DNA from: Hybos culiciformis
Lineage: Eukaryota; Arthropoda; Insecta; Diptera; Hybotidae
Length of the DNA stretch: 64,000 nucleotides
Assembly: GCA_964007475.1 (NCBI GenBank)
Contig: OZ023275.1
Coordinates: forward strand, 15,479,829 to 15,543,828
Direction: 5' to 3'
Positions within the stretch are counted from its first letter, which is position 1, and every line of letters starts with the position of its first letter. The position numbers and the translations under genes are program-made. The notes below the pieces were generated by a model, which was not told the DNA's origin, did no database searches, and worked only from the letters and a program-made list of their open reading frames with translations. Positions 1-10,560 of this stretch are shown here, piece after piece.

Positions 1-1106
1 ATTTTTGTTCAAAAATTGAACAAAAATTATGAATAATTTCACATTCTGCAATGCAGAGGTAAATTTATTTCAAAATGTAAGTTTTGAGCATTTCTTTTTT
101 ATTTTTCGTCCGCCTCAACATGTAATTCAGTAATTGCGGTAAATAATTTCAGGTTTTTGGCATTAGAATTTATTTTCAAAAATGATCTATAATGTACCAT
201 TATGTAGTGGGAGTATATATTGCAAAAGATTAAATCAAGCTAATAGAAATTTTTAACTTATTTATAGTATGTAAGTAGCATTTATCTCGACTAATAAGCG
301 TATATCTTTAAAATGCATGATATGCATTTAAAATTTGAAATTTAATAACTTTGTGTCAAAGGAATTCAAGAATTTGAATGAAAGAATATTGCAGAGGCAT
401 AAAACAACCATTTATCACTTATTACTAAATTTCATATATAACATTATACAATTTACTACATTATCTCTAAACACATATACGAAAAATTAGAAGCCACTGA
501 AGTGATAGATAATGTGGAAAAAAGATAAATAGACGTGCAGAATTCATTTTTATAAATTTTTAGAATATTCTTGTGATTTTTTTTTCCTTTTTTTTTTTTT
601 TTTGAGACAAATCCTGATGCAAAGGTGAATAAATGTTATTAAATTTTTTTATTGATATTTTAGCCATGCAAATATTGCAAATATTTTCACTAATCAAAAA
701 TAAGATATGGGATATACAAAGGACCGTATTGAATTTTTTATTAGTATACAGATGCCAAAGTATTTTACATAACGCAAATTTTATTAGGAATTCCATTATG
801 TAATTTTTTTACTTGTAAATTTTATAAAAAAGAATTTCTATTTAATTTCCAAAAAATGTTTTTTGGTATAAATTTATTAAATTGTCAATAAAAAAAAAAA
901 AAAAATCAATATAACATTCATATCAATATAATATACATATATGGTGTTGTATATACAGACAAATTATATACACAATATATGTATGAATATACTTTTTGTT
1001 CAATTTTGTTGTATGTGCAGTGTGCACGTTTGAAACTTTTATGGAAATATGTGAGACATAAAATTTTTACTTTTTGTTATAAAAATTTTAAAAATAAGTT
1101 TTAATT

Positions 1107-1255
1107 ACTTTTCAACCTTTAATTGCAGTAACTTTTGTCTACTTCTATATGACATTTAGTCAATAAATTATAAAGCTATATCGTTTATGGTGAGACAAGG
1201 TTTTCGAGACAGAAGTATCTTATTGAAATATAAACTTTAAAGGTTGTGAAAAAGT
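1107..1255. repeat. Weak foldback repeat, about 150 bp
   Basis: The left end ACTTTTCAACCTTTAA (1107-1122) matches the reverse complement of 1237-1255 in 16 positions if three bases are gapped. Just inside, GTCTACTTCTAT-like sequence near 1137 pairs partly with the complement of AGACAGAAGTATC near 1207. Two nested inverted matches suggest a decayed miniature inverted-repeat element, but chance is a real alternative at this base composition. No target-site duplication is visible. Confidence 0.25.
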
Positions 1256-2510
1256 TACAAATAAAATTAAAATTCTATTTCAGATTTATTTAAAAAATTA
1301 ACAAAACATATTATAATAATGTTTCTGAAAAATGTTTTGTAAAAAAAATTAAGTATAAATTGTAAAACGCATATACATTTTTTATTATTTTTATAAAATT
1401 AAAGTTATTTTTATATTAATTTCGAACAATTTAAATTTAAAAATTAGTATTATATTAAAAATATAAGATAATTTATAAATTTACTTACGTTGCGTTATAT
1501 CCACATATTATTCTTTCTTTGAATCATGAATTTAAATTATTTTTTTCTTTTTTATTTAAATTTCTGGTTCTAAATATATTTGACTATATTTTTTCGTTAA
1601 TAATCTAAGCTTTATGTCAACTATATATAATAAATGGATGAATGTTCACGTGAATATTTTAAATAGTTTTCTATAAACTATATATTTATATTTTATCTTT
1701 TTTTTTTTTATTATAATTGACTGCTTGCTAAAATATAAGTTATATATATAATCAGTATATAAAATGGTTTATTTCATATATATTTTATATTTTTGGATTG
1801 TATTATTTAAGAAGAAAAAAAAAAAATTATTTAGGATGCACACATTAAAAAAAAAAAATAAAAAAATAATAATAAAAATTAAAATAAATGCGAAACATTT
1901 AGATATTTTTACCAAAATATTAAATTTATTATTCCATCTAATCTTTTCGTTACATTTTAATGAGAGAACAAAATATAACTTAGTTCAATTTGTAATTATA
2001 AATAAATTACATTAATTCTAGTCCAAGTTCCGAATATATTATAAAAAAAAATAACATTAAGCATTACCGCAGAAAGAGGTTACCAATAAAGAAAGATTAT
2101 AATAATTGGAACCATGGTGCATAATGTTTATCGTGGACTGCAGTATGGACAGTATGAAGTTAATATGATAAGTTGAATGATTTTACAATACTATTATGAG
2201 TCCAAAATAAATTCAAATATTTCTTTGATAAATATACTTCATTTATACAATATTCCAATTGGCTCTATGCTGAAATTTTAAAATTTTGGGTGTTCATTCG
2301 TATATTATATAATTAACTTTCATATATACATAAAAATGTATATGTTATCTAAATTATCAATAATGTTTTTTTGTTATTTCTTCTTTTTCGTATAAATCTA
2401 TCTATATATTTTATAATATATAAAAAATAATAATAAGTAATTTGATGAAATAATCCTTTCATGTCCTATATATTCACTAATTTCAACTGACCTAAAAAAG
2501 CCAAGAGTGA

Positions 2511-2526
2511 TAATAATAATAATAAT
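2511..2526. repeat. (TAA)n microsatellite
   Basis: This is a short run of TAA units in otherwise random AT-rich DNA. No gene is associated with it. Confidence 0.8.
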
Positions 2527-3528
2527 TTTAATATGAAAATTATGTAATTTTTTTTTTATGCTATTAAAAAGGAAAATTTCATATAAATTTTTCAGAATAA
2601 AAAAAATATTTTTTTATTTTTTTTTATAAACAACATTTTTCATATAAAAATGATAATAAAAATAGTAAATCGGCTTAATATTTTGAAATTGTTTATGTAT
2701 TTTCTGGACAAAAATGATAAAATAAAATGCCTGAATTGAGTTTCACTGAAAAAGACGATAATTATATGTATGTATATATTTTGAGAAAGTTGATATAACA
2801 CAGATAGGCAAAAACATAATATTTATTATATATATTTTAAATTGAAACCTTTTTTAAAATTTTTCTGCATAAAAAGTTTTTTTTTTTTTTCAATATGAAA
2901 CCCACATTATAAAATTAAAAAAAACGGGGGTAATAAAATTTATTTTTTTTAAATTAACTTAAAATTTTGGTTTCTTATACTAAGAATATTTTATTAGGTA
3001 CTCCAACTAGATCTTACTTTTATTGAAGCTGTTTAATTTTGTAATTCAAATTTAATTCTTTTATTACTTTTAGTATTAAAAGCTTATTACGAAACGACGA
3101 TTGTGAACTAAACCATTCTGCCAAAATTATTTTGATGGGATAGTCGAGAAGTAATAATATCTGGGAGATACATATTATATACATATACAGTAAAGATATA
3201 ATTATTATAGTTTGTTAATACCCAGATATATACCTATTATGACCTTTCTGAATTTTTAATTTCAAAATAACATAAATGAAATTGGATAATTTAATGAGAT
3301 TTTCGTTAAGAATTTAATCCATTTTATTTTTTGTGAAGCTATGAAAAACTTTAATTATAACATAATAAACATAATTTATAATTAAGGTTTTTTTTTTTCG
3401 GAATTCAAATGAAAGCCAAATAAATAAAATTTAAATAAATTAAAGAAAAAAAAAAAAAAGAAAACAGTTTCATTCTCCACTGCAAAAATAATTGCTTTTA
3501 ATTTTATTTTGAAGGAGATTAATTGAGT

Positions 3529-3544
3529 TATATATATATATATA
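3529..3544. repeat. (TA)8 microsatellite
   Basis: This is an uninterrupted TA dinucleotide run within the presumed intron. Confidence 0.8.
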
Positions 3545-3593
3545 CATTTAGTTAAATTTGAATTCAATGTTAAATTTTTTTTTAAGAGTATTT

Positions 3594-3643
3594 GAAGTAG
3601 AAGTATTGGTTAATAATTGAAATAGAAATATTGGTTGATATTT
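3594..3643. repeat. Imperfect 25-bp tandem duplication
   Basis: Two adjacent copies, 3594-3618 and 3619-3643, share the core ATTGGTT and roughly 20 of 25 positions. This is a local duplication with no coding frame and no inverted ends. Confidence 0.5.
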
Positions 3644-4088
3644 CACTGTAAGATTAGATTTAGGATGGTGGATTTAATAATTGTTTCCAGCGTATTCATT
3701 TACAAGTTCGTGATTAGATGGGAATATCCCCGTAATCCAGAGCTTAATCAAATAATATTAAGTTTTAGCAATAAAAATTAATTTTATTCTCTCATTAACA
3801 TATATTTTACATATTTTTTTTTTTTAACATTTATGACACTGACCAATTTTATATAATATTAAGAAGAATTAAAATACGAACATAAATTAAATTAAAAAAA
3901 AAAATAAATAAATAAATAAAAATAAAAACATAATAAAAAATATTTTTTAAATTTAAGAAAAAATCACTCGCACACATTTTATATTTTTGCTTTTAATTAA
4001 GAAAAATTTAAATTTTTTATTTTTTTTTTAAATACCATCTATAGCTTTTTTTTTTAATTATTTCATCTTTGGAAATCATATATTTATT

Positions 4089-4094
4089 ACGTAC
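4089..4094 (-). other. Splice donor of the first coding exon
   Basis: On the minus strand the exon reads AAACG and then GTACGTAA. The GTACGT hexamer is a strong match to the metazoan 5' splice-site consensus. Base composition drops to background at this point, and an in-frame TGA follows after five further codons. Both observations support splicing here rather than read-through. Confidence 0.75.
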
Positions 4095-4375
4095 CGTTTA
4101 TGCTGAATGCTACGCTTATGTTCAGTTGATTGTCTAAATGATGATGGGCCAACTCTTCCCATTAGTGGTTCACGCCGAATTGAACCACTTGCAATACTTC
4201 GTAATGGTGTTGAAATATCCGGATCAACAACAACATCAAAATCAACAATTGGAAATTCCAATGATGCAATCGGATGGATACGTGTCAATGATATAGTTTG
4301 TTCAAGAACAGCATTTAATAATGGGGCACTTCGAAGGGATCTCAAACTACCACGACTAGTTGTATCTTTATACAT
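4095..4375 (-). CDS. First coding exon, unrecognised Ser/Arg-rich protein (partial)
   Basis: The exon begins with ATG at 4375-4373 and encodes 93 complete residues plus two bases of codon 94, ending at a GTACGT donor. Third codon positions favour A/T (CCA, TCA, GTT and GAT are common) while G+C lies in positions one and two, so the minus strand is the coding one. The peptide has no signal peptide or membrane segment. Residues 8-18 form a basic Ser-rich stretch, RGSLRSLRSAP, in which R12-x-x-x-S16-A-P18 is close to a 14-3-3 mode-2 site. Residues 36-58 are hydrophobic/acidic around DFDVVVDPD (45-53). Residues 59-94 are basic, with kinase-like sites at LRSIAS (58-63) and KRSI (87-90). This suggests a cytoplasmic, possibly disordered and phosphorylated N-terminus, for example one isoform of a channel, kinase or scaffold. 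That is inference; I do not recognise the family. The remaining exons lie outside the window. Confidence 0.75.
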
Positions 4376-4419
4376 TTACTTTTTAAAAATTAATTTAAAA
4401 AAAATAAATTAATTATTTT

Positions 4420-4448
4420 TCAATGGTATTTTTATTTTTTAATTTATA
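4420..4448 (-). promoter_or_regulatory. Candidate core promoter (TATA plus initiator-like)
   Basis: On the minus strand a GGGG-flanked TATAAATT lies at 4448-4441, about 66 bases upstream of the ATG. An initiator-like ACCATTG is centred near 4424, about 24 bases downstream of the start of the TATA element. The spacing fits a TATA promoter with an untranslated leader of roughly 50 bases. TATAAATT is common by chance in DNA this AT-rich. An acceptor-like TTTTTAAAAAG just before the ATG leaves open that the leader is spliced instead. Confidence 0.28.
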
Positions 4449-4643
4449 CCCCATTTCGGTTTTCACTTTATTTTTTATTTTTTTAATAATTTTAAATTTA
4501 AAATAATTTTATATTTTAATTGTTTCTTGTTTTTATTTTTGAATTATTTTTATTCTGTTCAGTTTTTAACTTTTATTTAAGTTTTTAATTGTTTGTTTTT
4601 TTTTTTTTGATTTAGTTTATTATTTTTATTCCTGTTTTTATTT

Positions 4644-4659
4644 CCACAGGACCACAGGT
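4644..4659. repeat. Tandem CCACAGG octamer pair
   Basis: CCACAGGA is followed directly by CCACAGGT. It lies about 270 bases upstream of the ATG of the minus-strand exon. Read on the minus strand it contains TGTGGT, the core recognised by Runt-domain factors. That function is only a suggestion from known binding specificity. The pair stands out because its G+C is far above the surroundings. Confidence 0.35.
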
Positions 4660-5248
4660 ATAATTTTTAATTTTTTTTTTGTGTTTTTGTGTAAGTATAT
4701 TATATGTTTATTTATAATATTATATCATAGTTCGAAATAATTTTTGTATATTCGGTGTTATTACTTTAATCATAGATATGTATATGTTTTCAAAAACATA
4801 TATTACAATTTTTTTTTTTATATAGTACTTTCAAAGCTTTTATTATATGTATGTGTAGTATATAAAGCAAAAATCATGCATTTCAAATTAATCTCCATTT
4901 ATAAGTTAAATTTTTATTTTTGAAAAAAGTAAAAAATAAGAAAAAAAATAAAAAGAATTATGCAAAAAAATTCTACTTTTTTTATGCTTTTCGAGTTTAC
5001 TCTTCAAAAAAAAAAAAAAAAACTAATAGTTTGTCATATCCATTAATATAATCATTTTTTCCTGCTTTTAAAGCTCTTAGATATAATATTTTTGAAGGAT
5101 AAATTTTTTTACTTTATAGTTAAAATTAGTTACAAGTTCAAGTTGTTGCTAACTATTTTTTTTTTTTTTTAATCTGAAATTCTTTGATGAAAATTTAATG
5201 TGAAGTTATATGTTGAAGAAACTTTACAAAGGAAAACTGAAATGGACA

Positions 5249-5485
5249 TTACAAAGAAAAACTGGAAACTGAAATGGAAATGTGGATTTCGGGGCTTGAA
5301 ACATTTGTAATAAATTTTATTAAAATATACAATTTTATAAATGCCGATGTTAATTCAATTAATGACGATCTAGTTAAAAACTTTGAGAAATTTTCGAATA
5401 CTTGACGTATAACATTACTTAGAGCCATTTCAATTTGTAGCTTATAAACAGAATTAGTTAGGGGTCTGGACAATGATCTATGCAT
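5249..5485 (-). pseudogene. Possible degenerate coding fragment
   Basis: A 78-codon minus-strand frame from an ATG at 5485 reads as a plausible mixed-composition peptide; residues 16-40 include YKLQIEMALSNVIRQ. The opposite strand also has an ATG-started frame of 41 codons (5280-5405). Both cannot be real in the same bases. No splice site, conserved motif or matching neighbour fixes a function. It could be a relic of a gene or transposon, or chance in a patch of slightly higher G+C. Confidence 0.15.
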
Positions 5486-7755
5486 TTTAATGAGATAAAT
5501 ATTATTATTATAGTCCGTTTCATTTTAAAATTTAATTCAGAATTTTTAATGTGTCAAAATTAAATATTCTAAAAGATATGGTTTCAGAAGAAATTCGAAT
5601 TGTAACAAATTTTTACTAACTTTGAAAATATCTATTTTTTTTTTTTCAGTTTGCATTGAGGGTCGTTTATTGGAAGATTTGAAAGGTTAAATTTTAAATG
5701 AAAAAAAAAAAATTAAAACTTGCTTGCAATTTTAATAAATTATGTACTACATATGGATTTAATGTTTAACATGCACATATTTAATTTTTCTAAAAATTAC
5801 AGAAATTGAAAAAATAAAGAAAAAAAAAAGAATTCCAACATATTTTTAAAGCTTTATAGCATGAAGATTGCTTTTTTTTTCAATTATTCTTTATATTAGT
5901 ATAAGTAGCAAAAATTAAATTATTTTTTTTCTAAAATTTTTTTACATTAAATTTAATTTCCAAAGAAATTTTTTATTTTAGTTTAAAAAATAAAAAATAA
6001 AAGATATTCTCCTTTTTTTTTTTTTTTGCTTTTCCTTTGCAGAAAAAAAAGGTCAACCTGTCAATATTCAATTAAATTTAAAATGAAGCCAAAAATAGCA
6101 TTTTTTGTATTTTTTTTTTTTTTTTGAATCTGTCGAAATTTTATTGAAAGGACGAAAAATTAAAGAAATAAATAAAAACAATTTATATACTGTTTAAATT
6201 TTAGTTTGTTTTCCTTTTTGTGCGACAGTAAAAAATTTAGCGCAGGATATTAAAATTCGAAGTCTTATTCGAAAGATCAGTTGTATATAATTTATCATAA
6301 AATTTTCTCGCTTTTCAGTAAATGTCACAGTTTGAATTCAATTTAAGCCCGGAAATAAAATATTAGAACATTGTCAGAGCCAGTATCTTACAGAATTTTA
6401 AATCAATATATGCAAAAACGAAATATTGAACTGTATTAATCACCCTGAACTTACAATATTCTCCATATTCCTATCTATACCGATATAACTGAGATTAAAT
6501 CCAGAAAAAAAAAATATTGGTAATATATATACATGATTAAGTAGTATTTAAAATAAGTTTATTGACAACAAACCATCAAATTCAAAATTCCTCTAATTAA
6601 AAAGGTTTTCAATAGTATTTATGTAAAATATATAGAAATCGCAAAGAGAAAAATATTTAATTGAAAAAAATAATCAACAAACAAAAACCGTATTCTATAA
6701 ATGGTTAAAAAAAAATTACTCTATTTAATCAATTCATTGAAATTCACTATATTACGGGAAAAGGAAATAAAAAGATTGATTTTATCCTTTTTTTTTTGAG
6801 TTTTCTTATTCCTCTTCCGCGCTGCATATTTTTCATTCAGAATTTTTTTTATTCGGGAATAATAAAAAAAAAAAAAAAGGAATAAGGATTTATTATTGTA
6901 TGCAAAATTTTGATTTCTTTTTTCTTCTTATACTGACTTTTTAATGCTCATTTCAGATAATTGAAGACGGAAGTCAGCTTAAGCCTATTAACTTTATTAT
7001 GTTTTATGTATATCATCGTATATCAAAAATGTATGTTAAATATTTTCTGGCAATAAAAATGGTAAATAGTTACAAAAAAAAAATTAATTTTAAATTTTAG
7101 GCAAAAAATATCAAAAAGTCAAGAGTTTAAGTGCGTAGTATTGTGGCGTTAGCGCAGGGCTTAATGAAAGACATTTATATTTTCTAATATTTTAAGAATA
7201 GATTCCTTGTGTTTTTAAATATTAGCTTTGAGGTTATACATATTACTATCTACTGAATTTAATGCTTTAAATATAATGAGCATGATATCAAATCAAATTC
7301 ATATGAATTTCATAATTTTTTCTAATAAAAATTATTAAAAATATAATACAAAGACAAATTAACAAGTAGTATGTATATCCAATTACCTACATTTTCATTC
7401 ATAAAAAAAAAAAAAACCAATATTTTTCCAGAGTAGGCAGTTTAGATTAAAAAGATAAACAAGAATATAATGCTAATTTACTGAATAAATATATAATTAC
7501 ATTTTTTGATTGAAATTTAGATTTTTTTTATTGATTTAATTTTATTCATTTTTTTTTGTTGTTAAAATAAATTTAAGGTATCACTGACTATTAATATTTG
7601 GGTTCGAAAAAACTCATTTTAAGGTATTTCTGTTTTGTAGGTATAGGTATGTATATCTTCATATGATTTAAAAATACGAAACAGAGAAAAAATTATTTTA
7701 TTATTGAGAATAAATGTCCTTTTTATAAGTTCGAAAATTTCGTTCAATACTCCTC

Positions 7756-7773
7756 CGTCGTCGTCGTCGTCGT
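7756..7773. repeat. (CGT)6 microsatellite
   Basis: Six perfect CGT units follow TCCTC in a very AT-rich setting. On the minus strand one frame gives five Asp codons followed by GGVLNE, open for about 60 codons but without an ATG. This is most likely a simple repeat; an acidic tract in an unseen exon is a remote alternative. Confidence 0.8.
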
Positions 7774-8529
7774 AATCTAAATCGATATGAAATATGGTTA
7801 ATTAAGAAATAATTGTTACCTTAAAATACTTTGTATATTATATATTTTACATATACATTAAATACTGGCCTAAATTCATTAATATTCTATTTGCAGCATA
7901 AAATATTGTATAAATAATTTCTTTGATTTACCATATTGCTTCTTATACTATGGAAGTCGCAAATAAAAAGCCAAATAAATTTGCGTGCAAGAATTCAATT
8001 AAATATCTGATTATAAATAGGATTTCGTATTGTTATGTAAATATATAACTCTAAAAAAAAAAGAGGAAAAATAATAATTTAGAAAAAAATGCCATTTTTT
8101 TATCTTCATCATAATTCCTGATCGACTTTTTTCATTAAATTTTTTTTTATTCGCAAATTCCTAAAAAAAAAGAATAATAAATTTTACAAGCATTCTATTT
8201 CGTACAAATAAATGTAGGTCCAAAAAGAAAATAACAAGACATAATGGATAACTAACTTTGTATGAAATACGCAAAGTCACAATATTTATATGAAATTAAA
8301 CGAAACATACATACTTAAGCACAATAAAACATTGAATGTATAAATAAAATTAAAATATATTTTATGTAGAAATCATAATGCTAAAAACAAAAGTCAACAT
8401 TTTTGTTTAATCATTTTAGCCCAATTTATAAAAATTCAAATTTTGAACATTGAGTAGAAATTCAAATAATTTTTTTCACCGAAATTATTCGAATTATTTT
8501 TATCTCGGAAGTCCAGAGGCTTTCCATTA

Positions 8530-8770
8530 ATCAAAACTCGTTTATCCGGGCTCCTATTATCCGGAAACTCAATTATTCGGCGAAATTAAGAAATTTTGTA
8601 TTCACTTATTTCATTTTTAGTTTTTTTCCATGTTTTAAATTATTTCGTTCTTTCCGTTTAAAGACATTGATAGAGGTTTAAACGCAAGAAACAATTATTT
8701 CGTAGTTATATTAATTTGTTATCCGTGTTTTGTCTCGAACCGAACTGCCCAGATAAACGATTTTTGACTG
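8530..8770. mobile_element. pogo/Tigger-like miniature element (non-autonomous)
   Basis: The left arm TCAAAACTCGTTTATCCGGG (8531-8550) matches the reverse complement of 8748-8767 at 18 of 20 positions. The right end finishes ...GACTG next to TA (8771-8772), the target site used by Tc1/mariner/pogo transposases. Ends of the form CAGTCAAAA-TCGTTTATC-GG are typical of pogo-like elements. Extra TTATCCGG-like words lie just inside the left arm. The left tip (ATTAATCA instead of TACAGTCA) is decayed, so no perfect duplication remains. At about 240 bp there is no transposase frame, so mobility would depend on a full-length relative elsewhere. Confidence 0.6.
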
Positions 8771-9240
8771 TACTTCATTATAAAATTACGAGATAAAAAT
8801 ATCAACATTTTTCTAAAAAATAATTGATAAAATATTTCATGCATTAAGAATGTCCTTAAACAAAAACAAACTAAAATGACCATCGGCAGCTTCAATTGGA
8901 TTTTTATAAAATAATAAAAATTTTTAAATTAAAATAATTTTAATTGATTTAAGAAATTGACATTTAAATAAAAACAAAAAAAGGAAACAGTAATAGCAAT
9001 AACTAAAACCCATCAATGCATAAATATTAAAATGAATAGAGTTAACAAAGTATATAAAAAAAATGCATTTAAAATTATAATTATAATAAAATGCATTTTG
9101 CAAAATTGCAATTATAACAAAAAGGTTTGAAATATATAGTAAGCTTTAGGGGTATTATATATATGAAACATTATATATTTTAGATGTAGGTATACATAGT
9201 TTTAAAATAATAAAATATAATTAATAAAATTTTATTTACA

Positions 9241-9273
9241 CTCTCTTCTTCTTCTTCTTCTCCTTCTCCTCCT
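9241..9273. repeat. CTT/CCT polypyrimidine tract
   Basis: A 33-base run contains only C and T, mostly CTT units changing to CCT, with a second short TCTTCTTCTGC nearby (9281-9293). On the minus strand it gives an Arg-rich or Glu-rich reading with no initiation codon, which I treat as an artefact of the repeat. Confidence 0.85.
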
Positions 9274-9374
9274 AATTTTTTCGTCTTCTTCTGCAATCCT
9301 TAAAAATGATTCCAAACATCACAACAATTTTTCCATTTTTCTGGTTTTTGTTTTTCTAGGGTTTTCTTTTTGTG

Positions 9375-9414
9375 TTTTTTTTTTTTTTTTGGGTATATAT
9401 ATATATATATATAT
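9375..9414. repeat. T16 run followed by (TA)10
   Basis: A homopolymer of 16 T, a GGG interruption and then about ten TA units form a compound microsatellite. Confidence 0.85.
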
Positions 9415-10388
9415 TTTACTTTTATTGACTTTATAAGTTATATATTATATAATAAGAAATTAGACTATATATATTTATTATTATTTTCCAAAATAAAAGG
9501 AAAATATTATTAAATTGTTATCTGTGAAAAACGATAAAAAAAAAGAGAGAAAAAAAAAATATATTTTATTATAGTAGAACTTAATTTCCTCGTTTTTTTT
9601 TTTGTGTTTAGTTTAGAGTATATTTTTTGTTGTTGTTGTGATGTCGCTGTTCGTCGTCCTTGATTATGTATTTTTTTGTTATTGTGTTGTGTGTAGAAAA
9701 AAAAATAAAAAAAAAATTTTATATAAGATTGAATATTTTTTTTTTTCTTTATTTTTTCTTACTGTTTGACTTATATATACATGTATATATATATTTTAAC
9801 TTTATAGTTTTGAGTAGTTATGTTGTGAAAATGAGTTAGATTTATTTATTTATGTTGGTAGTACTTATATATTTTTTATTTTTTTATTTTTTAATTAAAT
9901 TTAATGATTTCTTTTTTCTTTTTTTTTTCCTTGATATTTTTATATTTTTCCCTGGCTTTATTATTTGATTTTTATTTTTTTTTTATTAGTTTCATAAGTA
10001 TAAAAGAAGAGAAAATCATTTACTAAATATATGGGGAAAATAAAAACAATAAAAAAGAAGGAAAAAGTATAAAGACAAATTAAAGAAAAAGAAATATAGA
10101 GGTAGACTCGTTAAAGATCTTTAAATTATATATCTCAAATATTTTTTTTGAAATTTAGATCTTGTGTATTTATTTTCTGTCAGGCTTTTTATTTTTTATA
10201 CTAAAAAACATTAAAAAGAAAAATATGTTTCTAAAACTATGTTGTTTTAACATGTTTATGATTATTGAAAAAAATTAACATATTTTTTTTTTTTAGATAC
10301 ATTAAAAACATAATTTTAAATGTATCTTTAAAAAATTATGAAATTTTATACTCATAAACATATAGTTTTTCTTTTTAAATACATAATA

Positions 10389-10558
10389 GGCTATCTGCAC
10401 TTAAATTTAAAAAGGTTAATTCCAAGGTTGTCTTTTCAAACTGGATTTCTTGTCGGCTTTCTTGTCTTCAAACTGTCTTTTTTGTCTGTAAACCAGATAA
10501 GTTATTTTTTTGTGTAAAAAAATCCAGTTTCTACGTTAAGTCTGAAGTGCAGATATCC
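10389..10558. mobile_element. TA-flanked MITE with GGMTATCTGCACTT ends
   Basis: The left terminus GGCTATCTGCACTT (10389-10402) and the right terminus AAGTGCAGATATCC (10545-10558) are inverted copies matching at 13 of 14 positions. Both are bordered by TA (10387-10388 and 10559-10560), the duplication made by Tc1/mariner-type transposases. The 170-bp body has repeated CTTGTC/GTCTT-like words and no coding capacity. An identical left end occurs at 15626-15653, which shows that the sequence is repeated in the genome. Confidence 0.7.
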
Positions 10559-10560
10559 TA

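Larger units (their letters stand above)
1..4088. other. Non-coding AT-rich DNA, probable first coding intron
   Basis: This stretch lies downstream of the only convincing exon on the minus strand, so it is probably the start of that gene's intron. I see no second exon in it: no open frame combines raised G+C with an acceptor and a donor. It holds a weak foldback (1107-1255), a (TAA)n tract near 2511-2526, a (TA)8 tract at 3529-3544, an imperfect 25-bp tandem duplication (3594-3643) and an A-rich AAAT-type tract around 3892-3930. Since no acceptor partner is found, the intron would be longer than 4 kb. Confidence 0.5.
4449..8529. other. Non-coding AT-rich DNA upstream of the exon
   Basis: No gene can be supported here. 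Notable contents are a duplicated CCACAGG octamer (4644-4659), a segment near 5250-5490 with coding-like composition on both strands, a (CGT)6 microsatellite (7756-7773) and many A or T runs of 10-15 bases. The rest shows nothing beyond simple AT-rich sequence. Confidence 0.6.
8771..10386. other. Low-complexity, pyrimidine-rich non-coding DNA
   Basis: No gene is supported. This stretch is unusually T-rich and holds a CTT/CCT tract (9241-9273), a T16 run followed by (TA)10 (9375-9414) and a GTT/GTC-rich segment (9627-9660). Strand-biased simple repeats of this kind occur in introns and untranslated leaders, but no exon boundary can be placed. Confidence 0.6.

Noticed and set aside
4107..4412. 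101-codon plus-strand frame
   Set aside because: It is antisense to the minus-strand exon. Its third codon positions are not A/T-biased, and it lacks splice signals.
4650..4657. Eight-base plus-strand microexon between TTTCCACAG and GTATAA
   Set aside because: Good-looking acceptor and donor, but on the opposite strand to the only gene and with no partner exon.
7151..7167. TGGCGTTAGCGCAGGG, similar to a tRNA A box
   Set aside because: No B box follows within 80 bases.
9241..9310. Arg-rich minus-strand reading across the CTT tract
   Set aside because: The reading follows from the simple repeat and has no ATG.
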